64,000 nucleotides of DNA from Roseicella sp. DB1501 (GCF_013112485.1 NZ_JABFHG010000008.1:221986-285985); one strand, 5' to 3'. Positions 34,240 to 42,461 are shown, counted from the first letter of the stretch. Notes: generated by a model not told the origin, from the letters alone. Numbers and translations: made by a program.

Positions 34240-35838
34240 TCAGGATTTCTGCAGGTTGAAGAACAGCGGGAAGCCTTCGACGATTCCGGTGACATTGCTG
34301 CGGAAGGCGGTGGGCGGGGTGTAGGCGCCGGTCGGCAGGTAGGGGATGTCCTGGAAGGCCTGGAGCTGGATCTGCTCGGTGATCCGCTTCTGCTCGGCCA
34401 GGCCCTCGGCGGCCAGGAACTGGTCGCGCAGCGCCTCGATCTTCGGCAGGTCGGGCCAGCCGGAGGTGCCGCCCCTGCCCGGCCCGCGGACATAGGATTG
34501 CGTCGCCGGGTTCAGCGCGATGATGCCGGGGATGTAGTTGCACCAGGCGCTCCAGCCGCCCTTGTCCAGCCCGTCCCGGTTGTTCATCACGCGGGTTGCG
34601 ACCGAGCCCCAGTCGGAGGCCTGGTAATCGAGGTTGATGCCGGTCCGGCGGAACATGTCGCCGGCGATCTCGCTCATCGCATTCAGCGAGGTGAGGTCGG
34701 TCGGCACGGCGAGCACCACCTTCTCGCCCTTGTAGCCCGCCGCCTCGAGGTTGCGCTTGACCTTGTCGTAGTCGGGCGCCCCGGCCATCGTCTCCAGCCC
34801 CGCTTCGGTCGCCAGCGCGGTGCCGGGCAGGAAGAAGCCGCAGCGGTCGTTCCAGAGCGTCCGGTCGTCGCCCATCACCGCCGTCATGTAGTCGGTCTGG
34901 TTGATGGCGGGCAGGAAGGCGCGGCGGATCGCCGGATTGTCGAAGGGCGGCTGCAGGTGGTTGAAGCGGATCATGCCCATCAACCCGGCCTTGTCCTTCA
35001 CCTCCACCCGCAGGTTTCGCACGCGCTTCAGCCGCGGCACGAGGTCGGCGGTCGGCACCTCCCACCAGTCCACCTCGCCCTGCTGCAACGCCGCGCCGGC
35101 CGTCGCGGCGTCGGGGATGGTGTGCCACTCGACGCGATCGACCCGCGCCACCTTGCCGCCGGCCAGGAAGCTCACCGGCTCGTTGCGCGGCTTGTAGCCG
35201 GCGAAGCGCTCATACACCGCGCGGGAGCCCGTCATGCGCTCGCCCGCGATCCAGCGGAACGGGCCGCTGCCGACGATCTCCGTCACCTGGACGGAAGGCG
35301 GGTTCCTGGCGAAGCGCTCCTGCATCACCGGGCAATAGGAGGATGGCTTGGCCAGGGCGGTGGCCAACAGCGGGAAGGGCGTCTTCAGCTTCACCAGGAA
35401 GACGCGGTCGGAGACCACCACCATCTCGTTGGTGATGGCGCGGATGTTCTGCCCGAGCACATCGGCCTTGGTCCAGCGGTCGATGCTGGCGACGGCGTCG
35501 CGGGCCAGGATCGGCGTGCCGTCATGGAAGGTCGGGCCTTCGCGCAGGGTGATGCGCCAGGTGCGGCCGTCATCCTCGATGACATGGCCGTCGACCAGCT
35601 GGGGCCGGGCGACGTAGCTGGCATCCAGCCCGTAGAGCTGGTCGTAGACCATCATGCCGTGATTGCGCGTCACGAGCGCCGTGTTGAAGACGGGGTCGAG
35701 CAGCGTCAGGTCGGATTGGGGCACGAAGCGCAGCACGCTCGACGCGCCGGTGGTTCCCTGGGCCCGCAGGACGCCGGGCCGCGCGAGTGTCGATGACGAC
35801 GCGCCGGCCGCCAGGGCCAGGAGAGAGCGACGCTTCAT
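34240..35838 (-). CDS. Peptide/nickel-type (SBP_bac_5) ABC substrate-binding protein
   Basis: 532 residues with a Tat/Sec-like signal peptide (MKRRSLLALAAGASSSTLARPGVLRA, cleavage near RAQ). The DppA-family fold shows LRFVPQSDLTLLDPVFN, WRITLREGPTFHDGTPILARDAVASI, EIVGSGPFRW and FNHLQPPFDNPAIRRAFLPAINQ. It heads a two-gene unit with the dimethylformamidase-like gene. The permeases and ATPases normally encoded beside such receptors are missing, so it must use an unlinked transporter or act as an orphan receptor. Confidence 0.9.
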   Translation of the reverse strand: MKRRSLLALAAGASSSTLARPGVLRAQGTTGASSVLRFVPQSDLTLLDPVFNTALVTRNHGMMVYDQLYGLDASYVARPQLVDGHVIEDDGRTWRITLREGPTFHDGTPILARDAVASIDRWTKADVLGQNIRAITNEMVVVSDRVFLVKLKTPFPLLATALAKPSSYCPVMQERFARNPPSVQVTEIVGSGPFRWIAGERMTGSRAVYERFAGYKPRNEPVSFLAGGKVARVDRVEWHTIPDAATAGAALQQGEVDWWEVPTADLVPRLKRVRNLRVEVKDKAGLMGMIRFNHLQPPFDNPAIRRAFLPAINQTDYMTAVMGDDRTLWNDRCGFFLPGTALATEAGLETMAGAPDYDKVKRNLEAAGYKGEKVVLAVPTDLTSLNAMSEIAGDMFRRTGINLDYQASDWGSVATRVMNNRDGLDKGGWSAWCNYIPGIIALNPATQSYVRGPGRGGTSGWPDLPKIEALRDQFLAAEGLAEQKRITEQIQLQAFQDIPYLPTGAYTPPTAFRSNVTGIVEGFPLFFNLQKS

Positions 35839-35941
35839 GATGGACCTCCGCCGGTTTCGCGGGGAGTGTGCGTCATGACGCCGGATGCCGCTAGGTCGGC
35901 CCGGCATCGGTGCAGGACCGGCGGCTGCCGGGCCATGCAGC

Positions 35942-36124
35942 TCAAAAGTCGAAGCTGGTGGAGAGCAGGAAGGTTCGGGGAACGCCCAGCGAGAGGCCAT
36001 AGGTGGGGTTCGCCGCCGTCCAGCAGCCAGGATTGGCGATGTTGAGGATGTTGCCCCGGACGACGACCGGCTTGCCGCGCAGCTCGAGGGGCAAGGATGG
36101 TGGCCATTGATGGATCACCATCAA
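35942..36124 (-). pseudogene. C-terminal relic of a TonB-dependent receptor
   Basis: About 50 residues match the end of a TonB-dependent outer-membrane receptor: GKPVVVRGNILNIANPGCW, then SLGVPRTFLLSTSFDF with the terminal Phe required for outer-membrane insertion. The rest of the receptor (plug and most of the barrel) is absent. The homology begins just after a perfect 12-bp inverted repeat at 36102-36129. Upstream, where the receptor body should be, lies a luciferase-like gene. This is best read as a deletion or insertion scar, not a functional small gene. Confidence 0.75.
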
Positions 36125-36129
36125 TGGCC
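36102..36129. repeat. Perfect 12-bp inverted repeat (hairpin)
   Basis: GGCCATTGATGG and CCATCAATGGCC flank an ATCA loop. It lies 7 bp downstream of the luciferase-like gene stop and at the edge of the receptor relic. It may be a transcription terminator for the former or a rearrangement-associated palindrome. Confidence 0.7.
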
Positions 36130-36136
36130 GCCCGTA

Positions 36137-37207
36137 TCAGCAGAAAGCGCGCGCGATCCGGGCCCAGTCCTCGATGGCATCCTCCTCCCCCGGCGTGATG
36201 GGGAAGACGAGCTGCTTCCAGCCCGCATCGCGCAGCGCCTCGACGCGCTGCGTCAGCTCCTGCTCGGGTGCGGTGAAGGTGGTCCGGCGGATCAGCTCGG
36301 CAGTGACGAAGGGCCGTTCCTCCGGCTTCACGAAGAGGAAATGCCCGCGATGGTTCATCAGGTAGCGCGCATCGGCGGGCTCGAAGCCGCGCGCGACCTC
36401 GACATAGCCGTCGATGCTCGCCTGCGTCGAGGGCGGGACCTCGGAGGAGTTCTTCCATCCCTCCATGTCCAGATCGGCGGCGCGGTGCAGCAGCACGGCG
36501 GCGCGCGGCCCGGCCTGGCGCATCGCGCGCGGCGAATCCGCCGGCTCGCCCGGCTGCAGCACGCAGCCGCAGACCCAGGCCGTGGCATAGAGATCCTCCG
36601 CCGCGCGTCCCGCGGCGCCCCAGGCCCGCTGCATCTCCTCGATGGCCGCGAGGCCACCAGGCAGGTCGGCGATGAAGGTCTTCCAGGCGGCGCCGAGCCG
36701 CCCGACCATGGCCCGCGACTTCGGCCCATAGGCGGACAGGTGCAGCCGGATGGGATCCTTGAGATTGAACAGCCCGGCATCCGGATTGAGGAAGCGGATC
36801 TTGCGCGGCTTGCCCTCGATGACGGTCTCGACCGTCCTTTCGGCGAGGAGCTCGTAGACGACGCGGATGTAGTCCTCGAGCTCGGCCAGCCTGATCGCGC
36901 CGAGCCCCATGGCGCGGCGGGCCGAGAAGCCGGTGCCGACGCCGAAGTCGATGCGCCCCGGCGCCAACCCGTTCAGCGTCGCGAAGGCATTGGCGGTGAC
37001 CGCGGCGATGCGGTTCGACGGCACCAGCACCCCGGTGCCGAGGCGGATGCGGCTGGTCTTCATCGCCGCCGCCCCCATGGCGACGAAGCAGTCCGCCGTG
37101 ATCATCTGCGTGTCGTAGAACCAGGCATGGGTGAAGCCGAGTTCCTCGGCCCGCTGGGCGAGCCGCCACGATTCGCTCGAGGTTGGTATGCCGATGCCGA
37201 ATTCCAT
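36137..37207 (-). CDS. LLM-class flavin-dependent oxidoreductase
   Basis: A 356-residue bacterial-luciferase-fold protein, probably F420- or FMN-dependent. Recognisable blocks are EFGIGIPTSSESWRLAQRAEELGFTHAWFYDTQ, RIRLGTGVLVPSNR, FATLNGLAPGRIDFGVGTGFSAR and YGPKSRAMVGRLGA. It lacks a signal peptide. In the same strand order it follows a hypothetical gene across a 188-bp gap, and precedes the receptor relic. It may oxidise an organosulfur or amide compound, given the adjacent scavenging genes, but nothing in the sequence fixes the substrate. Confidence 0.87.
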   Translation of the reverse strand: MEFGIGIPTSSESWRLAQRAEELGFTHAWFYDTQMITADCFVAMGAAAMKTSRIRLGTGVLVPSNRIAAVTANAFATLNGLAPGRIDFGVGTGFSARRAMGLGAIRLAELEDYIRVVYELLAERTVETVIEGKPRKIRFLNPDAGLFNLKDPIRLHLSAYGPKSRAMVGRLGAAWKTFIADLPGGLAAIEEMQRAWGAAGRAAEDLYATAWVCGCVLQPGEPADSPRAMRQAGPRAAVLLHRAADLDMEGWKNSSEVPPSTQASIDGYVEVARGFEPADARYLMNHRGHFLFVKPEERPFVTAELIRRTTFTAPEQELTQRVEALRDAGWKQLVFPITPGEEDAIEDWARIARAFC

Positions 37208-37395
37208 GATGGCGTCGCTTCCTGGTTCGTTTCCCCTCGGGAGACGCTAGGAAGGAAGGACGGTCCCCGGCAAGCGCGGCGGGCATGGCGAGACCGGAAG
37301 GGCCAAGGCGCGCGCCCGTGCGCGGCCCGGCAGGTCCCGCCCGGCCGTGGCGCCGGATCGGGCGGGCGGCGCGCCGGCCCGGCCTTGTCGCGCGG

Positions 37396-37626
37396 TCAGC
37401 GCGCCGCGCCGGCGCTGCTCACCTGCTGCGCCTCGATCGTGTAGTTCGGGCAGAGCATCAGCAGCAGCTGCGCCTCGGTCTGCGCATCGGCGGCGTCGAA
37501 CCAGCGCGCCTGCCAGCTATCGTTGGTCCAGATGACCTCGGTGTACTCGCCGTCATCCTTGTAGCCGACGAAAAAGTGCGGCTGGCCCGGATGCAGGTTC
37601 GTGGCGACGACAAGATGCTTGAACAT
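37396..37626 (-). CDS. Small hypothetical protein
   Basis: 76 residues starting MFKHLVVATNLHPG from the ATG at 37626; an ATG at 37653 in frame is an alternative. It is mostly polar, has no signal peptide or membrane helix, and contains HFFVGYKDDGEYTEVIWTN and a Trp-rich middle. I do not recognise a family. Codon use has strong third-position GC, which supports it being real. The surrounding 37208-37395 and 37627-37917 stretches show no other gene. Confidence 0.55.
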   Translation of the reverse strand: MFKHLVVATNLHPGQPHFFVGYKDDGEYTEVIWTNDSWQARWFDAADAQTEAQLLLMLCPNYTIEAQQVSSAGAAR

Positions 37627-37917
37627 CACAGGGGGCGCCTCTCGCAACGTCATGCAGGCCGTCCAGCGCGGGAGTCTCCGGAGCCGGGGGCTCCACGGAT
37701 GCGCCGGGCTTCCTCTAGACGGAGTTAAACCGGTCCGGGCATTACGATCTCCCAACAAAACCGTGCGTCGTCATCACAGGCCCTTCAGCCTTTTCACCGC
37801 GCCGCGACAGCCGGCAGGCCAGGCACGGAGGATGGCAGCTCCACCAGGCCGGCCGCCCAACCCGAACGCCGGCGAGAGGGGGACGTTGCCGCCCTCCCTC
37901 CCTGGCGGGCGCGCCGG

Positions 37918-38694
37918 TCAGCCGGTGCCCAGGCGCGGCCCGACCAGGCTGAAATCCGCGCCCTGCGGATCCCGTCCCTGAAGGATGAACTGACCGCCCG
38001 GCACCTCCACCGGTCCAAGCTGGAGGCTGCCGCCCTGCGCGGCGACGGTCGCGGCCGCAGCGTCGATATCCGCCACGCCGAAATAGAACCGCCAGCCTGC
38101 CGGCGCCTGCGGCAGGCGCGGCATCACCGCGCCGATCACCTGGCCGCCCTGGACCAGGAAGCGGTACTCGCCGATCTCGCCCATCGGCATGGCATCGCCC
38201 GGCCGCCAGCCGAATTGCGCGCCGTAGAAGCCGAGTGCCGCAGCCGGATCGGGCGTCGCAAGCTCGTTCCATTGGCAATGCCCCGGCCGGCCCGGCGCGA
38301 AGGCGGCGCTGGTCCCGGCGCTGGCGCCGCGCATCAGGTAGAAGGAAACACCCTGGGGATCGGCGACCAGGGCGAAGCGGCCGACGCCCGGGATGTCGGT
38401 GGGCGGGACATGCTGCGCGCCGCCCGCCCGCAGCACCGCGGCGGCGGCCCGGTCGACATCCTCGACGCCGACATAGCCGAGCCAGCCCGGCCGCATCCCC
38501 TCCCCGCCCGCGCGGGGGATGGAAAGCAGCCCGGCGACCATCGTCTCGCCGCTGCCGAAAAGGCGGTAGCCGATGGGCGATCCCTCGACCGGCGCCGCCT
38601 GCCAGCCGAGCACGGCGCCGTAGAAGGCGGCGCCGCCGTCGGGGTCGGGTGTCAGCAGCTCGTACCAGATGAAGTCGCCATGCGGGTTCGCCAT
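37918..38694 (-). CDS. VOC-family protein, two-domain glyoxalase/extradiol fold
   Basis: 258 residues made of two VOC domains. Domain one (about 5-125) begins GDFIWYELLTPDPDGGAAFYGAVLGW and domain two (about 135-255) begins GHCQWNELATPDPAAALGFYGAQFGW. Both carry conserved Glu/His-like metal-site positions, but the exact ligands cannot be assigned. Relatives include antibiotic-resistance and glyoxalase-like proteins of unknown activity. It lies 16 bp after the DUF1428 gene and probably forms one transcript with it under the MarR regulator. Confidence 0.85.
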   Translation of the reverse strand: MANPHGDFIWYELLTPDPDGGAAFYGAVLGWQAAPVEGSPIGYRLFGSGETMVAGLLSIPRAGGEGMRPGWLGYVGVEDVDRAAAAVLRAGGAQHVPPTDIPGVGRFALVADPQGVSFYLMRGASAGTSAAFAPGRPGHCQWNELATPDPAAALGFYGAQFGWRPGDAMPMGEIGEYRFLVQGGQVIGAVMPRLPQAPAGWRFYFGVADIDAAAATVAAQGGSLQLGPVEVPGGQFILQGRDPQGADFSLVGPRLGTG

Positions 38695-38710
38695 GGACGC
38701 GCCTTCCGGC

Positions 38711-39064
38711 TCAGACGTCGAGGATCGGCACGAACCCGCCGAAGATCATGCGGCGGCCGTCGAAGGGCATCTTCTCACCGATCGCCTGCATCCGGGGATC
38801 GCTGCGGATGCGCTGGTTGGCGGCGTCGCGCACCTCCTTCGACGGATACTCGACCCAGCTGAAAACCGCGACCTCGCCCGGCTCGGCCTGCACCGCCCGG
38901 CGGAAATCCGTGCGCTTGCCCTCGGGGACGTCGTCGCCCCAGCACTCCACCACGCGCGTCGCGCCGAACTCCTTGAAAATCGGCGCCGCCGCGGCGGCCT
39001 GTTGGAGAAAGACCTCCTTCTTGTCGTCCGGCACGGCGAGCACGAAGCCTTCCACATAGGGCAT
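38711..39064 (-). CDS. DUF1428 family protein
   Basis: 117 residues starting MPYVEGFVLAVP, with CWGDDVPEGKRTDF and VFSWVEYPSKEVRDAAN near the middle and KMPFDGRRMIFGGF near the end, all typical of DUF1428 (dimeric alpha-beta barrel fold). Function is unknown. Its start at 39064 follows GGAGAGGAAA. It is divergent from a MarR-type gene across a 76-bp gap containing a perfect palindrome, so MarR control is likely. Confidence 0.9.
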   Translation of the reverse strand: MPYVEGFVLAVPDDKKEVFLQQAAAAAPIFKEFGATRVVECWGDDVPEGKRTDFRRAVQAEPGEVAVFSWVEYPSKEVRDAANQRIRSDPRMQAIGEKMPFDGRRMIFGGFVPILDV

Positions 39065-39105
39065 GCGACAGTTTCCTCTCCTTGTCCCGGCGGCCCGGCG
39101 CCGCC

Positions 39106-39135
39106 TTGACGAACAGGTTGATATCAACGTAACTT
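39106..39135 (+). promoter_or_regulatory. Promoter with MarR-type operator in the spacer
   Basis: TTGACG at 39106-39111 and TAACTT at 39130-39135 form a promoter toward the MarR gene. The spacer contains the perfect 12-bp palindrome GTTGATATCAAC (39117-39128). A start point about 7 nt after the -10 would fall on the ATG at 39141, which has no SD, so the mRNA may be leaderless. Repressor binding would block both divergent genes. Confidence 0.6.
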
Positions 39136-39140
39136 GCCGC

Positions 39141-39596
39141 ATGTCAAGCCGCGCCGCCATCGAGCCGATCCCCTTCGAGACCACCCTCGCCGTGCGCGAT
39201 ACCTGCCTCTGCCTGCATGTGCAGCGCGCCGCGCGCGCGCTGGCGCGCCGCTTCGACGAGGCGCTGCGGCCGGCGGGGCTGACCAACGGGCAATTCTCGC
39301 TGCTGATGGCGCTCAACCGGCCGGAGGCGGCGACCATGGCGCCCGTCGCGCGGCTGCTGGCGATGGACCGCACCACCCTGACCGCGGCGCTGAAGCCGCT
39401 GGAGCGGCAGGGCCTCGTCTCGGTCGCGCCCGATCCGGCCGACCGGCGCAACCGCCAGCTTCGCCTCACCGCGGCCGGCCATGCCCGGCTGGCCGCGGCG
39501 CTGCCGATCTGGCGCGCCACCCATGCCGCGATCGAGGCCGGGCTGCAGGGCTGCGGGGCGGATGACCTCCGCACCGCCCTGCGTGGCCTCGGCTGA
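39141..39596 (+). CDS. MarR-family transcriptional regulator
   Basis: 151 residues with a winged helix-turn-helix: LTNGQFSLLMALNRPEAATMAPVARLLAMDRTTLTAALKPLERQGLVS, followed by the wing DPADRRNRQLRLT. A Cys pair near the N-terminus (DTCLCLHVQRA) could be a redox or ligand switch, as in some MarR proteins. The ATG at 39141 lies directly beside the promoter, without a leader. It is divergent from DUF1428-VOC and probably represses them and itself. Confidence 0.92.
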   Translation: MSSRAAIEPIPFETTLAVRDTCLCLHVQRAARALARRFDEALRPAGLTNGQFSLLMALNRPEAATMAPVARLLAMDRTTLTAALKPLERQGLVSVAPDPADRRNRQLRLTAAGHARLAAALPIWRATHAAIEAGLQGCGADDLRTALRGLG

Positions 39597-39629
39597 GAGA
39601 AGGCGAGGTGCCCGCCCTGGCCCCCGCCC

Positions 39630-40484
39630 TTACGCCGGATGGAAGAGCAGCGCGCGGATCTCGATGCTCTGCCGCGGCGGCGCGTCCGCCGGCGCGGTCG
39701 GGTCGGCGAAGGCGGTGTGCGGCGCGAAGCGCGCCACCCCGTCGCGCCGGCTGTCGTAGCATTTCAGCAGCAGCGCCTCCTCCGGCATCATCTCCGGCAG
39801 CCAGTACCAGCGATGCGCCGGGCTGAAGCGCACCTGGTAGGTCTCGCCGACGCGGTTACGGTAGATCAGGTCGCTCGCCACGAAATCCGCCGGCGCGGCG
39901 GTGCGGGCATCGGCGACCGCGAGCGGCATGTCCCGCACCGGCCCGGCCAGCGGCCGCCAGAGATTGACGATCTGCACCCGGCCGCGCAGCAGCGCCTCCG
40001 CTTCCTCGCCGAGCAGGTCGCGCACCCGCTGCGGCCCGGACCGCTCGGTATGGTCCACATGCACGCGCGAGACCGGCTGGCGTGGCACCGCGCCGCGATC
40101 CTCGGCGCCGGAGATTCGGCGGCGGATGGTGTGGTCGAAGATATGCACCCGCGCGGCGCCGGTCGCCGCTTGCAGGATGCGGGCGCTCTCCGGGTAGTAG
40201 ACGGCGCGGATCGCCGCCTCGTCGCTGAAGTCGCGCAGCGCGCTAGCGCCGCGTGCCACCGCGAAGCCCTCGCGGTCGACCGAGGCGGTGGCGGCGAGCG
40301 GCCGCAGGTCGCGGATCGCCACCCGGTGCGGCGCGATGCCGATATTGCTGCGCGGCCGGCCCTCCGGCGGCTCGAAGGTGTAGGTGTAGGGGCGGCCCTC
40401 CACCGGACCGAGATAGTTCAGCTCCGCCTCGATGGTGGCGGGCGGCCGGGTGGCGAGGGGAGCTTCGGCAAGGTCGAGGCTCAT
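39630..40484 (-). CDS. CmcJ/NvfI-family oxidoreductase
   Basis: 284 residues from the ATG at 40484. It matches the CmcJ/AsaB/GA4-desaturase-like group: LNYLGPVEGRPYTY near the start, VHIFDHTIRRR, PVSRVHVDHTERSGPQRVRDLLG, IVNLWRPLAGPVRDMPLAVAD and YWLPEMMPEEALLLKCYDSR. The HVDHT and later His are candidate Fe(II) ligands. Fungal and actinomycete relatives act in secondary metabolism; bacterial members are uncharacterised. It lies between MarR and DUF1127 genes; 43 bp separate it from the DUF1127 gene on the same strand. Confidence 0.8.
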   Translation of the reverse strand: MSLDLAEAPLATRPPATIEAELNYLGPVEGRPYTYTFEPPEGRPRSNIGIAPHRVAIRDLRPLAATASVDREGFAVARGASALRDFSDEAAIRAVYYPESARILQAATGAARVHIFDHTIRRRISGAEDRGAVPRQPVSRVHVDHTERSGPQRVRDLLGEEAEALLRGRVQIVNLWRPLAGPVRDMPLAVADARTAAPADFVASDLIYRNRVGETYQVRFSPAHRWYWLPEMMPEEALLLKCYDSRRDGVARFAPHTAFADPTAPADAPPRQSIEIRALLFHPA

Positions 40485-40527
40485 GACGGGTATCCTCCGT
40501 GTCGTGGCAAGCAATGCGGCGGGCGTC

Positions 40528-40758
40528 TCAGCGCCGGCGCGGGGCGCGGGCCAGCGCCCAGGCCTCGGCCGGGGTGAGGCCGATATCGCGCAGCTCCCGC
40601 GGCTCGAGGGCGAGGAGCTGCCGGCGCTCGGCCCGACGGGCCAGCCGCGCCTCCAGCCAGGCCAGCCAATGGGGGGTGCGGGGCTGCGGGCGCGGCCCCG
40701 GGGCGAGGCGCGAGGCGAGGTCCGGGATGGCGGGTGCGGTCACGCGGGTGATGTGCAT
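40528..40758 (-). CDS. DUF1127 small protein
   Basis: 76 residues. The C-terminal YjiS-like DUF1127 motif is RRAERRQLLALEPRELRDIGLTPAEAW. The N-terminal half is Pro/Ala-rich and highly basic. In other alphaproteobacteria DUF1127 proteins bind RNA or affect phosphate and sRNA metabolism, but this has not been shown for this branch. It is divergent from the LysR gene at 40878 and upstream of the CmcJ-like gene on the same strand. Confidence 0.85.
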   Translation of the reverse strand: MHITRVTAPAIPDLASRLAPGPRPQPRTPHWLAWLEARLARRAERRQLLALEPRELRDIGLTPAEAWALARAPRRR

Positions 40759-40877
40759 CGTCTGACCCTCTCGGCGGCGACGCGACGGTCGCCGGCCTTC
40801 CTGGGGTCAAGGTGGATCTGGTCGCGCGCGGCGATAATCCGGCAAGATGGACCGATACTCGTGACCCATCGTCAGCA

Positions 40878-41780
40878 ATGGAGGCGTCAGCCTTGAGCCA
40901 ACCCTCCGACATGGCCGCCTTCCTCCGGATCGTCGAGACCGGCAGCCTCGCCGCCGCCGCACGCGATCTCGGCCTCACCGCCTCGGCCATGTCGAAGCAG
41001 CTCACCCGGCTCGAGGCGCGGCTCGGCGTCCGCCTGCTCACCCGCACCACCCGCCGGCTCGGCCTGACGCCGGAGGGCGAGATCTACCTGGCGCGGTCGC
41101 GCGACATCCTCTCGCTCATCGAGGCCGCCGAGCAGGACGTGACCGCCTGCCGCGGCCGGCCGAGCGGCCTGCTGCGGGTTAATACCGGCACCGCCTTCGC
41201 CCGGCACCGGCTGATCCCGCTGCTGCCGGACTTCTTCGCCCGCTACCCGGCCATCACCCTCGACCTGACCGTGACCGACCGGCGGGTCGATCTCGTGGCG
41301 GAGCAGGTGGACGTGCTGCTGCGCACCGGGGCGCTGGGCGATTCCTCGCTGCTCGCGCGGCGGATCGCCGAGAGCCGGCGGGTGGTCTGCGCCGCGCCGG
41401 CCTATCTCGCCCGGCGCGGCCGGCCGGCGACGCCGGAGGCGCTGCTCGCGCATGACTGCCTGGTACTGCGCGGCGGGGCGCGGCTGACCGTCTGGCCCTT
41501 CCGCACCGCCTCCGGCCTGCAGAGCCTGACGGTGCGCGGCATCGCCACCACCGACAGCGCCGAGGCGCTGCGCGACATGGCGCTGGCCGGGCTCGGCATC
41601 ATCCGGGTGAGCGCCTTCATCGTCGCCCGCGACATCGCCGAGGGGAGGCTGGTGGCGCTGTTCGAGGCCGAGCACGTCTCCGAGGAGGTACCGGTCTGGG
41701 CGGTCACAGCCCCCGGCCGGCATCGGCTGCCGCGGGTGCAGGCCTTCGTGGATTACGTCGCCCGGCACGCGGGCGGCTGA
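40878..41780 (+). CDS. LysR-family transcriptional regulator
   Basis: 300 residues: an N-terminal winged helix (MAAFLRIVETGSLAAAARDLGLTASAMSKQLTRLEARLGVRLLTRTTRRL) and a LysR_substrate domain (residues about 90-295, GLLRVNTGTAFARHRLIPLLPDFFARYP, with DLVAEQVDVLLRTG). It is of the AaeR/DsdC-like 'TTRRLGLTPEG' subgroup. The ATG at 40878 gives the usual short start. It probably controls the divergent DUF1127-CmcJ pair. No obvious T-N11-A box was located in the 119-bp gap. Confidence 0.9.
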   Translation: MEASALSQPSDMAAFLRIVETGSLAAAARDLGLTASAMSKQLTRLEARLGVRLLTRTTRRLGLTPEGEIYLARSRDILSLIEAAEQDVTACRGRPSGLLRVNTGTAFARHRLIPLLPDFFARYPAITLDLTVTDRRVDLVAEQVDVLLRTGALGDSSLLARRIAESRRVVCAAPAYLARRGRPATPEALLAHDCLVLRGGARLTVWPFRTASGLQSLTVRGIATTDSAEALRDMALAGLGIIRVSAFIVARDIAEGRLVALFEAEHVSEEVPVWAVTAPGRHRLPRVQAFVDYVARHAGG

Positions 41781-41820
41781 GGCGCGGGGGAGGCAGCCAG
41801 CGCCTCCAACCGCGCCAGGA

Positions 41821-41910
41821 ACATCAACTTAAAGCTTTTTATTCCTCACTAAATTTTATCAAAACATGAAATCCTCAGCCAATTTGTGGTATTAAATGTC
41901 AGGATACAAC
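41821..41910. promoter_or_regulatory. AT-rich promoter region of the cellulose operon
   Basis: About 90 bp of strongly A+T-rich DNA with A and T tracts (AAAGCTTTTTATT, AAATTTTATCAAAA) stand out in an otherwise very GC-rich window. They lie 100-190 bp upstream of the first cellulose gene. Such tracts can act as UP elements or bind nucleoid proteins. No single -35/-10 pair can be chosen with confidence. Confidence 0.55.
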
Positions 41911-42011
41911 CGTTCAGGTTGATGGCTCGATCGGACCGGTTTCCGGCCCATGCGGCGGAGACCGTCCGGCCGTGGCCGCAACACGGCCTGCGCCGGGAAG
42001 GAACCGCTCGC

Positions 42012-42461
42012 ATGGATCAGGAGCCTGATATCGCCGCGGTGCTCGGCCGGCTGGGGCTGCGCCGCTTCGCCTATGTCAGCTTCCCCTTCGAGGAGGTGGT
42101 CTCGGCGCTGCACCTGCCGGCGGAAGCGGCCGCGCCGGCGCCGCCGGACGAGCCGCCGCCGGCCGCGCCAGAGCCAGCCGTGCCGCCCATTGCCGCCCCG
42201 GCGCCGCTCCCCGCCCTCGCCCACATCCTGGCCGAGCCGGCCATGCCCGCGCCGCCGCCCGTCGCCGCGCCGCGGTCCGGGATGCTGGCGGAGACGCTCG
42301 CCGCGCTGCGCCCGCCCGCGGCGCGACCGCTGCCGGCACGCCCGCCCGCCCCACCGCCACCTCTCCCGCCGCCGCCACTCGGCCATGGCCTGCTCGAGGA
42401 GGTGATGCAGGCGGTCGCCCGCCACCGCGCCGCCGCGCCGCAGGACAAGCCCGGCCAGTGA
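42012..42461 (+). CDS. Small proline-rich cellulose-operon protein (BcsR/BcsP-like)
   Basis: 149 residues from the ATG at 42012. The first 30 residues (DIAAVLGRLGLRRFAYVSFPFEEV) resemble the short helix-turn start of BcsR/BcsP proteins that regulate cellulose synthase assembly. Residues 36-135 are a Pro/Ala-rich linker, and the last 20 residues form an amphipathic helix (LLEEVMQAVARHRAA). It is the first gene of the bcs operon, 28 bp before bcsQ. Assignment rests mainly on position; the linker prevents firm classification. Confidence 0.6.
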   Translation: MDQEPDIAAVLGRLGLRRFAYVSFPFEEVVSALHLPAEAAAPAPPDEPPPAAPEPAVPPIAAPAPLPALAHILAEPAMPAPPPVAAPRSGMLAETLAALRPPAARPLPARPPAPPPPLPPPPLGHGLLEEVMQAVARHRAAAPQDKPGQ

